From JBEBGV01 sp040081265 (GTDB taxonomy: Bacteria; Acidobacteriota; Vicinamibacteria; Vicinamibacterales; UBA2999), in the NCBI GenBank assembly GCA_040081265.1, contig JBEBGV010000074.1, positions 1 to 19,945 on the forward strand: 19,945 nucleotides of DNA, given 5' to 3'. The notes beneath the pieces are model-generated. The model was not told the DNA's origin. It saw nothing but the letters and a program-made list of their open reading frames with translations, and did no database searches. How positions within the stretch are numbered: the stretch's first letter is position 1; each line of letters begins with the position of its first letter. The translations under genes and the position numbers were made by a program. Below, piece by piece: positions 5,809 through 14,955 of this stretch.

Positions 5809-8531
5809 TTGGCCCTCACTCCTGGCACGCGCCTCGGCGTCTACGAAGTTCTCGCGCAGATTGGCGAAGGGGGCATGGGGCAGGTGTATCGGGGCACCGA
5901 TACGACGCTTGGTCGCCAGGTCGCCATCAAGATTCTGCCGGACGCGTTTGCGGCTGATGCCGAACGCGTCGCGCGCTTCGAGCGCGAAGCCAAGACGCTC
6001 GCGTTGCTCAATCATCCCAACATCGCGGCGATCTACGGCTTCGAGAAGTCCGGGGGCACGCACGCCCTCGTGATGGAACTGGTCGAGGGCGACGACCTCT
6101 CTCAGCGCATCGCACGCGGCGCGATCCCCGTGGACGAGGCGCTACCCATCGCGAGGCAAATCGCCGAGGCGCTCGAAGCCGCGCACGAGCAGGGATCATT
6201 CATCGCGATCTCAAGCCCGCGAACATCAAGGTCCGTCCCGACGGCACCGTAAAGGTGCTCGACTTCGGCCTCGCAAAGGCGATGGAGTCGCCGAGCGCGA
6301 TGTCGCCGAGCGTGTCGCAGGCGCCGACGATCACGACGCCCGCGATGATGACCGGCGCCGGCATGATCCTCGGCACCGCCGCGTACATGTCACCGGAGCA
6401 GGCACGCGGGGCGCCCGTCGATAAGCGGGCCGACATCTGGGCCTTCGGCGTGGTGTTGTGGGAGATGTTGACCGGGCAGCGGTTGTTCGAGGGCGCGACG
6501 GTCTCCGACACACTCGCCGCGGTGCTGCGAGCCGAACCCGACTGGGCAGCCCCGCCTCCGCCGACGCCCGCGGTCATCCAACGGCTCCTGCGACGCTGCC
6601 TCGCGAAGGACCGCAAGCGCCGCCTTGATTCGGCGGTGGCTGCGCGGCTCGAGATCGAGGAGGCCCTGATCCCGTCGGCGCCCACCGACGCCCTCGCCGC
6701 GCAGCCGCGCCCTGTGCCGCGCTCGACGTGGTTTCGCGCTCTGCCCTGGGCTGTGGCCGGCATCGCGCTCGGCGGCCTGCTGCTGACGCTCGCGCTGTCG
6801 GCGCCGTGGCGTACGGCGTCGTCTCTGCAGGGGGCTGCGCTTCGGTTCACGCCGCTGTCCTTCGAGTCAGGCGGGCAGATCAGTCCTGTGTGGTCGCCAG
6901 ACGGGAAAGCCGTCGCCTTCGCGGCGCGGCAGAACGAGACAGACCCGTTCCAGATTTATGTGCGCTACCTAGATTCGCCGGTGCCCACGCCAATCACCCG
7001 GCTTGTCGCGGGCGCAACGCCCATCGCATGGACCTCAGCCGGCCAGATCGTGTTTCGATCCACGCAGGCGCCGGCAGGACTCTGGTCTGTCTCCCCGGTG
7101 GGCGGCGAACCGCAGTCACTGCACGCGATCAAGGGGACCGAACGGGAGGTTGCGAGTGCGTCGGTCTCGAGGGACGGCTCGGTACTGGCCTGGTGGGGTC
7201 AGGGCGCCGACGGCGTGTTCACGGTCTGGATCGCGTCGCCACCCGGCGCGGAGCCGACGGTCTATGCGCCGGCCCCGTTTGCCAGCCGAGGCACCGTTTC
7301 TCAGCCCACCGTCAATTTCTCGCCAGACGGCTCACAACTGCTCCTGATCCGGAACGCGGCCGAAGGCCCAGAAGCCTGGCTGTTGCCCTACCCGGCGAGT
7401 GCGGCCAATCCACCGCATCGGATTCTCGAACGGATGCCGATGAACGCAGGCGGCAGCCCCACGATTTCCTGGATGCCGGACAACCGCCACGTCGTGCTGA
7501 TCGGCGACGGGAGCCAACTCCAGATAGCGGACACGACATCAGGCACGTTTGTCAGGCTTGCCGGCGGCACGACGGCTCGACGCTTTCCTGCCGTGTCCCC
7601 GGATGGGAGCGGGCTCGTGTTTGCGGAATCCGCCAGCGACTATGACGTCGTGTCGGTGGACCTGGCCACCGCCGCCGTCGCACCGCTCATCGCCACCCAA
7701 CGCAGCGAACAGATGCCCGCCTGGGCGTCCGGGTCCGCTGCGCTGGTCTACGTCACCAATCGCAGTGGTGGCCCGGAAATCTGGCTGCACACGCCCGGTC
7801 AGCTGGACCGCCCGCTGGTGACCGCGCGCGACTTCCCGCCGGACACGACAGATGGGTTCATGGGTCCCATCCTGTCCCCCGATGCCACGCGCGTGATCTA
7901 CACCCGACTCGAGCGAAACGGACCCGGTCGGGCGTGGATGTCGGCGGTGGCCGGTGGCTCGCCGGTGCGGCTCGTGAAGACACCCGCCGAGCGGGACTGG
8001 CCGGGCTCCTGGTCACCCGATGGTAACTGGTTCGTCTACCTGCAGCTTCGAGACGGAACGCTGTCGCTGAACAAGGTCAAGACTACCGGACAGGCGGACC
8101 CCGAGGTCTTGACGGCGTCGATTCGCCGGAGTTTCCCCTCCCGCATGGTGCCCGTCTGGTCACCTTCTGGCGACTGGATTCTGTATCAAGGCACTGAGAG
8201 CGGGGGAGGACGGTTGATCTCACCAGACGGCAAGACCACGCGCGATCTTGGCGCGGCGGAGGCCTACGCCTTCTCGGCTGACGGCCGGACGATGTACGGC
8301 CTCCGTCGGCTTGGCAACAACCGCCTGGAGTTGATCTCAACGGGCATCAACGGGGGAGGCGAGACGATCATCGGCTCGCTGCGCTCGGAGTATGCCCCGG
8401 TGGTGGCCGCCAACCCCTCGGTGCGTCTGTCACTGGCTCCGGACGGAAAGAGCCTCGCCTACAGCACGGTCAAGAACACGTCGAACCTGTGGCTGCTCGA
8501 GGGGCTCGACGCGGTTGTTCCGGCGGAGTGA
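5809..8531 (+). pseudogene. Receptor-like Ser/Thr kinase with PD40 propeller, one-base frameshift
   Basis: TTG start at 5809 giving 'ALTPGTRLGVYEVLAQIGEG'. The first frame holds the glycine loop (GEGGMGQV), VAIK and the C-helix Glu, and then fails at 'AAHEQG'. The sequence CAGGGATCATTCATCGCGAT lacks one G compared with the paralogs (CAGGGGATCAT). Shifting frame there restores 'HRDLKPANIK', 'VLDFGLAKAME', 'GTAAYMSPEQARG' and the rest through 8531, about 907 residues in all. A membrane helix (ALPWAVAGIALGGLLLTLAL) separates the kinase from a propeller with repeated SPDG-type blades. The C-terminus (LWLLEGLDAVVPAE) differs from the other paralogs. The rest of the sequence is well preserved, so the lesion is recent or a sequencing error in a G run. 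If real, it removes the catalytic loop and everything after it. The propeller implies an extracytoplasmic sensor. Confidence 0.88.
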
Positions 8532-8599
8532 ATCACTACGCTCGGCCAGTGGGTCGCCGCACCCTGATGGAGCCCGCGTGGCCGGATTCATCCTGCCTG

Positions 8600-8729
8600 G
8601 TCCCGCTGCGTATAGAGTGACCGCGTGGAGAGGTTTCCGGGGAAAAGCCTCCGAAATCGATCGCCACTTCGCCGTTGATCGTGACCTATCCGGCGCGCAG
8701 CCCTTCTCGCCCATATAATCCACAGCAAC
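8600..8729 (+). repeat. Intergenic kinase-upstream module, copy 2 (partial)
   Basis: This copy lacks a recognisable GCCC-N5-GGGC hairpin. It keeps a GTATAG element near 8610, the block 'TCGATCGCCACTTCGCCGTT' near 8658, and the promoter-proximal end. From 8671 to 8746 it is identical to 15758-15833 (copy 4) except for one base, so the two were recently duplicated or homogenised. Confidence 0.75.
8714..8719 (+). promoter_or_regulatory. Putative -10 box (TATAAT), near-leaderless
   Basis: A perfect TATAAT stands in 'CGCCCATATAATCCACAGCAA', 10 nt before the TTG start at 8730. Normal -10 to start-site spacing puts the mRNA 5' end 1-5 nt before the start codon, leaving no room for a Shine-Dalgarno. 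No TTGACA-like element is seen 16-18 bp upstream. Confidence 0.6.
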
Positions 8730-11411
8730 TTGGCCCTCACTCCTGGTACCCGCCTCGGCCCGTATGAAGTTGTCGCGCAGATTGGTGCGGGCGGCATGGG
8801 GGAGGTGTATCGCGCGACCGACAGCAATCTGAAGCGGTCTGTGGCGATCAAGGTGCTGCCCGCCTCGGTGGTGGGCGATGCGGATCGCCTCGCGCGATTT
8901 CAGCGTGAAGCCGAGGTCCTCGCCGCACTCAACCATCCGAACATCGCCGCGATCTACGGGCTGGAGAAGACGCCGGAGTTCACCGCCCTCGTGATGGAAC
9001 TTGTCGAGGGCGAGGATCTGTCGCAACGCATCGCACGCGGCGCGATCCCGATAGACGAGGCGCTGCCCATCGCGAAGCAGATTGCCGACGCGCTCGAAGC
9101 CGCGCACGAACAGGGGATCATCCACCGCGATCTGAAGCCCGCGAACATCAAGGTACGACTCGACGGCACGGTGAAGGTACTGGACTTCGGGCTCGCGAAG
9201 GCGATGGAAGCGCCGGGCGCGATGTCGCCGAATGTGTCGCAGGCCCCGACGATTACGACCCCCGCGATGATGACGGGCGTCGGGATGATCCTCGGTACGG
9301 CCGCGTACATGTCGCCGGAGCAGGCACGAGGCAAGACGGTCGATAAGCGCGCGGACATCTGGGCGTTCGGTGCGGTGCTGTTCGAAATGCTCACGGGACA
9401 GCGAGCGTTCGCTGGCGACGATGTGTCAGACGTGCTCGCATCCGTGCTGGCCCGCGAGCCGGACTTCGGCGCGCTTCCACCGTCGGTCCCTGCCCGTATC
9501 ACGCAGGCCCTTCGTCTGTGCCTGCGGAAGGACCCGAAGCAGCGCGTGGGTGACATCCGCGACGTCCGCCTGGCGCTCGACGGCGCGTTCGAGACGGCCG
9601 CGCCGGCCTCATCGACCGTGGCGCCCGTCGTCGTCTCTCGCCCGCGGGAGCGCGTGGCGTGGACGGCGCTCGGGGTGGTGAGCCTCGCGGCCCTGGCCCT
9701 GGCGGCGTTCATCTCTCTCGGCCGGGCGCCGGCCGACGTGCGTCAGATGCGTTTCCTCGTGTCTCCGCCGGACGGCTGGCGCGTGACAACCGCAACCGGT
9801 CCAACCGGTGCATCGCCCGCACCACTCGCCGTGTCGCCAGACGGATCGCGGGTCGCCTTCCTCGCGACCGCCGCGACCGGCAGCAGCCGTCTGTGGGTGC
9901 GCGCGCTCGACACACTTACCGCGCAAGAGCTGCCCGGCACGGACGGAGCGGCTGCGCCCTTCTGGTCTCCCGACAGCCGGTTTCTCGGGTTCTTCGCCGA
10001 GGGCACGCTCAAGAAGATCGACGTCTCTGGCGGACCGGCCGTCACGCTGTGCGCCACGCCGGAATTTCGGGGCGGCACGTGGAGCCGAGACGGGGTCATC
10101 GTCTTTGCTTCGTCAAGCGCTTCGGCTTTGCAGAAAGTGTCCGCCGCGGGTGGTGTGCCCTCTGCGGCGACAGCCCTCGAAGACGGTGATGCTGGGCACG
10201 CTCGGCCGAGCTTTCTCCCGGATGGGAAGCACTTTGTTTACCGAGTGCAGGGCGGCCCGAATGACGGCATCTACGTGGCGTCACTCGATGCCCCCGCCCG
10301 TACGCTGCTCCTCAAGAGTCCCGGCAGCACCAACACCCTCTACGCGCAAGGCCACCTGCTCTTCATGCGCGAGGAGACCCTGATGGCGCAGCCGTTCGAC
10401 CTCGGCCGGCTGACACTCACGGGTGAACCGCTCCCGATTGCCGAGCAGGTGGTGAGGTCCACCTCCTCACCGCCGAGCGGTGTGTTTTCCGCATCGGACA
10501 CTGGGGTGTTGGCGTATCAGGCAGGAGAGGGATCAGCCGGCTCCCGACTTGTGTGGTTCGACCGCGCCGGCAAACAGCTCGCCGTGCTTGGGGAGGCCGC
10601 TGCCTACTTTGATCTGGATCTTTCACCGGACGGGCGACAGGCGTCGGTCAGCCTGCGGGGCGGGGGAGGAGCGGACATCTGGCTCTACGACGTGGTGCGC
10701 GGCATCAGGAATCGCTTCACCTTTGATCCCGCGGACGAAATGGCGCTGATCTGGTCGCCGGATGGTCGCCAGACGGTGTTCAGCTCACGCCGCAAGGCCC
10801 AGCTGGATCTGTATCTGAAGAGCGCTGACGGATCCAGCACGGAGGAGGTGTTGCTCGAAGACAAGTTGGCAAAAATTCCCCTCAGCTGGTCCGCAGATGG
10901 CAAGTCGCTGCTCTACCGCAGCAACGGTGAAGCGACAGGCAGCGATCTGTTTGTCTTGCCGCTCTCAGGCGATCGCACGCCCACACCGTTTGTGAATACG
11001 CCGTTCAGCGAGCTGTCAGGGCAGTTCTCTCCCGATGGGCGGTGGGTAGCGTACGTTTCGAACGAGTCCGGCAGGAACGAGGTCTATGTTGCCCCCTTTC
11101 CGGGGCCTGGTGGGAGGCGGCAGGTCTCGACAGCCGGCGGTGATCTCCCCAGATGGCGGCGAGACGGCACGGAGGTCTTCTATGTGGATCCCGACAGGAA
11201 GATCGTGGCGGCGGCCGTGAATGGACGGGGCGCGAGCTTCGAAGTCGGCGCGGTGAAGCCGTTGTTCGAAACGTCTATTGTCACGGGGATGCGGCACGGG
11301 TACGCCGTGACCGCCGACGGGCAGCGGTTCCTGATCAACACCGATTCCGAACAGGCAGCTGCGACGCCGATCACGGTCGTTACGAACTGGGACGCGGGCC
11401 TGAAGCCGTAG
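8730..11411 (+). CDS. Receptor-like Ser/Thr protein kinase with PD40/TolB propeller (893 aa)
   Basis: TTG start at 8730, fixed by the conserved N-terminus 'ALTPGTRLGPYEVVAQIGAG' shared by all paralogs. Kinase domain about 12-275: glycine loop GAGGMGEV (19-26), Lys41 in VAIK, Glu60 in the C-helix, catalytic HRDLKPAN (Asp134, Asn139), DFG (Asp152), 'GTAAYMSPEQ' and 'DIWAFGAVLFEMLTG'. All catalytic residues are present. A membrane helix at about 310-330 (AWTALGVVSLAALALAAFIS) follows. Residues from about 335 to the end are a WD40/PD40-type propeller with repeated 'SPDGRxVAF' blades and the end 'PITVVTNWDAGLKP'. The likely role is to phosphorylate cytoplasmic Ser/Thr targets in response to something bound by the extracytoplasmic propeller; ligand and targets are unknown. 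It is transcribed from its own upstream module, and hicB follows 33 bp after its stop. Confidence 0.95.
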   Translation: MALTPGTRLGPYEVVAQIGAGGMGEVYRATDSNLKRSVAIKVLPASVVGDADRLARFQREAEVLAALNHPNIAAIYGLEKTPEFTALVMELVEGEDLSQRIARGAIPIDEALPIAKQIADALEAAHEQGIIHRDLKPANIKVRLDGTVKVLDFGLAKAMEAPGAMSPNVSQAPTITTPAMMTGVGMILGTAAYMSPEQARGKTVDKRADIWAFGAVLFEMLTGQRAFAGDDVSDVLASVLAREPDFGALPPSVPARITQALRLCLRKDPKQRVGDIRDVRLALDGAFETAAPASSTVAPVVVSRPRERVAWTALGVVSLAALALAAFISLGRAPADVRQMRFLVSPPDGWRVTTATGPTGASPAPLAVSPDGSRVAFLATAATGSSRLWVRALDTLTAQELPGTDGAAAPFWSPDSRFLGFFAEGTLKKIDVSGGPAVTLCATPEFRGGTWSRDGVIVFASSSASALQKVSAAGGVPSAATALEDGDAGHARPSFLPDGKHFVYRVQGGPNDGIYVASLDAPARTLLLKSPGSTNTLYAQGHLLFMREETLMAQPFDLGRLTLTGEPLPIAEQVVRSTSSPPSGVFSASDTGVLAYQAGEGSAGSRLVWFDRAGKQLAVLGEAAAYFDLDLSPDGRQASVSLRGGGGADIWLYDVVRGIRNRFTFDPADEMALIWSPDGRQTVFSSRRKAQLDLYLKSADGSSTEEVLLEDKLAKIPLSWSADGKSLLYRSNGEATGSDLFVLPLSGDRTPTPFVNTPFSELSGQFSPDGRWVAYVSNESGRNEVYVAPFPGPGGRRQVSTAGGDLPRWRRDGTEVFYVDPDRKIVAAAVNGRGASFEVGAVKPLFETSIVTGMRHGYAVTADGQRFLINTDSEQAAATPITVVTNWDAGLKP

Positions 11412-11422
11412 CACGGCGGGCG

Positions 11423-11428
11423 TATCAT
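11423..11428 (+). promoter_or_regulatory. Possible -10 box of hicBA
   Basis: TATCAT lies between the kinase stop (11411) and the hicB Shine-Dalgarno AGGAG (11434-11438). It is a plausible -10, but its closeness to the RBS would give a very short leader and no -35 is obvious. Weak evidence. Confidence 0.3.
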
Positions 11429-11444
11429 AAGTCAGGAGTGGTGC

Positions 11445-11666
11445 ATGGACCTGCAGTTCACGGCGGTGTTCCGTAAGGTGCCCGAAGGCTACATCGGGTT
11501 CATCGAAGAGTTTCCGGGCGCCAATACTCAGGGCGCGACCCTCGAAGAGGCACGCACGAACCTCAGGGAGGCTGTCACCCTGGTCGTTGAAGCCAATCGG
11601 ATGTTTGCGCTCGAGGACGCCTCGGAGGCTGATCTCATCAGGGAGCCGCTCAAGGTCACGGCGTGA
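11445..11666 (+). CDS. hicB: HicB-family antitoxin
   Basis: 73 residues from ATG 11445, with AGGAG 6 nt upstream. The sequence 'FRKVPEGYIGFIEEFPGANT', followed by 'QGATLEEARTNLREAVTLVV', is the partial RNase-H-like fold of short HicB antitoxins: G-Y-x-A/G-x-x-x-E-x-P-G, then T-Q-G-x-T-x-x-E-A. There is no added C-terminal DNA-binding domain, which is common in this small form. It binds and neutralises the HicA mRNA interferase encoded next, with which it overlaps by 4 bp (GTGA). Antitoxin-first order is one of the two known arrangements. The pair lies between two kinases of the array and just before a copy of the intergenic module, so it was probably inserted there. Confidence 0.92.
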   Translation: MDLQFTAVFRKVPEGYIGFIEEFPGANTQGATLEEARTNLREAVTLVVEANRMFALEDASEADLIREPLKVTA

Positions 11667-11854
11667 AGCGGCGCGACCTCCTTCGGCACCTGGAACAACA
11701 TGGGTGCGAATTCTTGCGAGAAGGAGGAAGCCACACGGTGTACATCAACCGGACTGAGAAAAAGGCTTCAACGGTTCCCCGTCACAACGAAATCAACCAG
11801 GAACTCGCAAGGAAGATCTGCAAGGACTTGGGCGTGCCACGCCCGGACGCGTAA
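11663..11854 (+). CDS. hicA: HicA-family mRNA interferase toxin
   Basis: 63 residues from GTG 11663, overlapping the hicB stop by 4 bp, which implies translational coupling. The double-stranded-RNA-binding-like fold is recognisable: 'KRRDLLRHLEQHGCEFLREG', then 'GSHTVYINRTEKK' with the catalytic histidine (residue 24), and 'TVPRHNEINQELARKICKDL'. Length and motifs match intact HicA, which is a translation-independent mRNA endonuclease. No lesion is visible, so the module should be functional. Confidence 0.93.
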   Translation: MKRRDLLRHLEQHGCEFLREGGSHTVYINRTEKKASTVPRHNEINQELARKICKDLGVPRPDA

Positions 11855-11900
11855 GCGAAGCGTCGGGCGGTGCAATCTCCAAACCCGCGCGTGCGTCCGT

Positions 11901-12070
11901 GCGCCCATTTTGGGCTGGGACCAGGCACATCCGTAATGATCAGTCGCGCAGGGTATAGGAATCCGTGGCGGGGCTTTTCTGGGGTCCAAGACCGGACAAT
12001 CGCTCGTCACTGCGCCGTCACACGGGATCTATCCGCGCCGAGCCCCGTCTCGCCCATATAATCCAACAAC
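11901..12070 (+). repeat. Intergenic kinase-upstream module, copy 3
   Basis: It starts with the hairpin GCCC-ATTTT-GGGC (11903-11915): the loop differs from the other copies but both arms are kept. It continues 'TGGGACCAGGCACATC', 'GTAATGATC', 'GGTATAGGAATCC', the block 'TCGCTCGTCACTGCGCCGTC', and TATAAT before the TTG at 12071. It follows hicA directly. Confidence 0.8.
12057..12062 (+). promoter_or_regulatory. Putative -10 box (TATAAT), near-leaderless
   Basis: TATAAT in 'CGCCCATATAATCCAACAAC', with 8 nt to the TTG start at 12071. The spacing is 2 nt shorter than before the kinases at 8730 and 15817, yet the arrangement is kept. Confidence 0.6.
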
Positions 12071-14782
12071 TTGTCGCTCACTCCTGGCTCCCGTCTCGGC
12101 GTCTTCCAGTTGATCGAATTGATCGGTCGCGGAGGCATGGGCGAGGTCTATCGGGCCACTGACACCAAGTTGAAGCGGCAGGTGGCGATCAAGATCTTGC
12201 CGCCCGACCTGGTCGCGGACCGCGACCGGCTCGGGCGGTTTCAACGTGAGGCGGAAGTGCTCGCCTCGCTGAACCACCCCAACATCGCCGCGATCTACGG
12301 CCTCGAAGAAAGCGAGGGCATCACCGCGCTGGTGATGGAGTTGGTCGAAGGGGACGACCTCTCGCAGCGGACCGCGAGAGGCGCGATCCCCGTTGACGAA
12401 GCCCTCCCCATCGCGAAGCAGATTGCCGAGGCGCTGGAAGCGGCACACGAGCAAGGGATCGTCCATCGAGATCTCAAGCCCGCAAATATCAAGGTGCGCC
12501 CAGACGGCACGGTGAAGGTGCTCGACTTCGGGCTGGCAAAGGCCATGGAGCCAGTGGGCGCGATGTCGCCTGGGATGTCGCAGTCGCCCACGATCACGAC
12601 GCCGGCGATGACGCAGGCGGGCATGATTCTCGGCACGGCCGCCTACATGTCGCCCGAGCAGGCCAAAGGCCGCACGGTGGACAAGCGCAGTGACGTGTGG
12701 GCGTTCGGTGCCGTGCTGTACGAGATGTTGACAGGGCAGCGGGCGTTCGAGGGCGACGACGTGTCGGAGGTGCTGGCGTCGGTGCTGGCGCGAGAGCCGG
12801 ACTGGATACGGCTGCCGGTCTCGCTTTCCCCGGCGCTCGGCACTTGCATTCGCCGGTGCCTGCGCAAGGACCCGAAGCAACGGTTCGGCGACATGCAGAG
12901 CGTACGCCTGGCACTCGAGGGCGCGTTCGAGACAGCCGCGCCACCTCCATCGTCGTCACCCGTGACGGTAGCGTCACACGGACGGTCGCCGTGGGTCACT
13001 GCACTCGCATCCGTCGCCGTTCTCGGCATGCTCGCGATGACGGTGCCCACGGTGCGGCATTTGCGCGAAGCCCCGCCCCCTGCGCCGCTGGTTCGGATGG
13101 AGATCACCACTGCCGGCGCAACGGCCCTGTCACTCCAGGGTAACGACCGCGATCTCGCCATCACGCCCGACGGATCGCGCATCGTCTACCGAGGCGAGAA
13201 TCAGTTGCTGGTGAGGGCTCTGGACCAGTTAGCGCCGACTCCCCTCACTGGCCTGGGCCAGCCGCGCGGAGTGTTCCTTTCGCCCGATGGCCAGTGGGTG
13301 GGCTTCTTCGACGGCGGGACGGCGCTGAAGAAAGTCGCGATCACCGGCGGTCCGCCCGTGACGTTGAACACTACCGCCGGTCTCAGTGCCTCCCGAGGTG
13401 CCACGTGGGGCGAGGATGGCACCGTCATCTTCGCCGACAACGGGGAGACAGGGCTCCTGCGCGTATCGGCGAGCGGCGGGGACGTCTCGGTGCTGACGAC
13501 GCCGAACCGTCGAGCGGGCGAGAGCGATCATCAGTGGCCGGAGTTCCTGCCGGGCGGGCAGGCGGTGCTCTTCACCATCACGCAACCGGGTGCGAGCCTC
13601 GACAACGCGCAGGTGGCGGTGTTGGACCTGCGGACGAATACGCAGACGATCCTGGTGCGCGGTGGCTATCACGCGCACTATGTGTCGTCGGGTCATCTTG
13701 TGTACGGCGCCGCAGGGACGTTGCGCGCTGTGCCGTTCGATCTCGGACGGCTGGCCGTGGTGGGTACCCCTGCGCCCGCGCCCGTGCTCGACGGTGTGGC
13801 GACGACGGGGACTGGCAGTGTGGATGCTGTCGTGGCGGGGAACGGGACGCTGGTGTACGTGCCCGGTGGACTTGCCAGCGCCAGGCGGTCGCTCGTCTGG
13901 GTGGATCGGGCGGGCCGCGAGGAACCCATCTCCGCGCCGCCCCGTGCCTACGTGTATGCGCAGATCTCGCCCGATGGCACGAAGGTCGCGCTCGACATCC
14001 GGGATCAGGAGCAGGACGTGTGGATCTGGGATCTCGCACGCGCGACGCTGCAACGTCTCTCCTTTGACCCAGGACAGAATCGCGGTCCCGTGTGGTCACG
14101 CGATGGGCAGCGGGTCGCGTTTTCGCGCCCCGTCAATGCTGCTGAGGAGATCTACTGGCAGGCGGCGGATGGGTCGGGGGTGGCCGAAGCCCTCACCGAG
14201 AAATCGACGACGTTGATGATACCGAGCGATTTCTCGCCAGACGGCAAGACGCTCCTCTACGATCCATCAAACACGCCTCGAGACATTTGGATGATTCCTG
14301 TGACCGGGCCCCGGACGGCCGGAGTACCTCTCCTGAACGGACCCAGCAACGAGACCAACCCCGCCGTGTCGCCCGACGGCCGTTCGCTTGCGTACGAGTC
14401 GAACGAATCGGGACAGGCTGAGATATACGTGCGGCCATTTCCCATGGTCAACGGCGGGCGATGGCAGATTTCCACTGGCGGCGGCACTGCGGCCCATTGG
14501 AGTCATGACGGGCGAGAGTTGTTTTTCTACGTCGGGGCGGGGACCAAGGGCACGATTATGGCGGTGCCCGTCGAAACCGGCCCCACCTTCAGGGCTGGCC
14601 TCCCCAAGAGGCTCTTCCAAGGCAACTACCCGGCCCCGAATCCCGGTCGAGGGTTGTACGACGTATCACGCGATGGCAAGCGGTTCCTGATGATCAAGGG
14701 TGACGTGGACTCGGCACCGAAGAACCTCACGGTGGTGCTCAACTGGACCGAAGAGCTGAAGCGCCTCGTGCCGACCAAGTAG
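12071..14782 (+). CDS. Receptor-like Ser/Thr protein kinase with PD40/TolB propeller (903 aa)
   Basis: TTG start at 12071 giving 'SLTPGSRLGVFQLIELIGRG'. Kinase domain about 12-275 with the glycine loop GRGGMGEV, Lys41 in VAIK, Glu60, HRDLKPAN (Asp134), DFG (Asp152), 'GTAAYMSPEQAKG' and 'DVWAFGAVLYEMLTG'. The activation segment carries the Ser/Thr-rich stretch 'SQSPTITTPAM', one residue shorter afterwards than in the paralogs. One membrane helix lies at about 306-326 (SPWVTALASVAVLGMLAMTV). The propeller that follows has blades such as 'ITPDGSRIVYRGENQ', 'FLSPDGQWVGFFDGG' and 'AYESNESGQAEIYVRPFP', and ends 'VVLNWTEELKRLVPTK'. The propeller is closest to that of the kinase at 15817, while the kinase domain resembles the one at 8730 more. 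A predicted sensor kinase; ligand and substrates unknown. Confidence 0.95.
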   Translation: MSLTPGSRLGVFQLIELIGRGGMGEVYRATDTKLKRQVAIKILPPDLVADRDRLGRFQREAEVLASLNHPNIAAIYGLEESEGITALVMELVEGDDLSQRTARGAIPVDEALPIAKQIAEALEAAHEQGIVHRDLKPANIKVRPDGTVKVLDFGLAKAMEPVGAMSPGMSQSPTITTPAMTQAGMILGTAAYMSPEQAKGRTVDKRSDVWAFGAVLYEMLTGQRAFEGDDVSEVLASVLAREPDWIRLPVSLSPALGTCIRRCLRKDPKQRFGDMQSVRLALEGAFETAAPPPSSSPVTVASHGRSPWVTALASVAVLGMLAMTVPTVRHLREAPPPAPLVRMEITTAGATALSLQGNDRDLAITPDGSRIVYRGENQLLVRALDQLAPTPLTGLGQPRGVFLSPDGQWVGFFDGGTALKKVAITGGPPVTLNTTAGLSASRGATWGEDGTVIFADNGETGLLRVSASGGDVSVLTTPNRRAGESDHQWPEFLPGGQAVLFTITQPGASLDNAQVAVLDLRTNTQTILVRGGYHAHYVSSGHLVYGAAGTLRAVPFDLGRLAVVGTPAPAPVLDGVATTGTGSVDAVVAGNGTLVYVPGGLASARRSLVWVDRAGREEPISAPPRAYVYAQISPDGTKVALDIRDQEQDVWIWDLARATLQRLSFDPGQNRGPVWSRDGQRVAFSRPVNAAEEIYWQAADGSGVAEALTEKSTTLMIPSDFSPDGKTLLYDPSNTPRDIWMIPVTGPRTAGVPLLNGPSNETNPAVSPDGRSLAYESNESGQAEIYVRPFPMVNGGRWQISTGGGTAAHWSHDGRELFFYVGAGTKGTIMAVPVETGPTFRAGLPKRLFQGNYPAPNPGRGLYDVSRDGKRFLMIKGDVDSAPKNLTVVLNWTEELKRLVPTK

Positions 14783-14786
14783 CCAT

Positions 14787-14845
14787 CGCGCCCGTTCTGG
14801 GCCGGGACACCGGACATCGGGAATGTGTAGTCGCGAAGTGTAGAT
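14787..14845 (+). repeat. Intergenic module start, copy downstream of the third full-length kinase
   Basis: Five bases after the kinase stop comes GCCC-GTTCT-GGGC (14790-14802), then 'CGGGACACCGGACATC' and 'TGTAGTCGCGAAGTGTAG'. It matches the 5' half of the modules at 5661 and 15634 but lacks the promoter half. A full copy follows about 800 bp further on, beyond the opposite-strand gene, so that gene may have been inserted between two module copies. Confidence 0.7.
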
Positions 14846-14889
14846 CGATCGTCTCGGAACCATCGGCGAGGGAGAGACCGCCTGCGGAA

Positions 14890-14914
14890 GACTGGGTGCA
14901 CGGGGCACCCAGTC
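14890..14914. terminator. Bidirectional hairpin, likely terminator
   Basis: A perfect 10-bp stem (GACTGGGTGC with GCACCCAGTC) encloses a 5-nt loop between the converging kinase (stop 14782) and the minus-strand gene (stop 14956). On the minus strand the stem is followed by a short pyrimidine run (TTCC) but no long U tract. Placement between convergent genes supports a terminator role. Confidence 0.6.
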
Positions 14915-14955
14915 GTGTCGTGCGCGTGAAGCGGCGCAGTGGTGCAGGCGTGGAA

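Noticed and set aside
12029..12880. 283-codon minus-strand open frame inside the third kinase, with similar ones at 8954-9712 and 15916-16671
   Set aside because: Each overlaps conserved kinase motifs on the plus strand. They recur only because the paralogs share codon bias.
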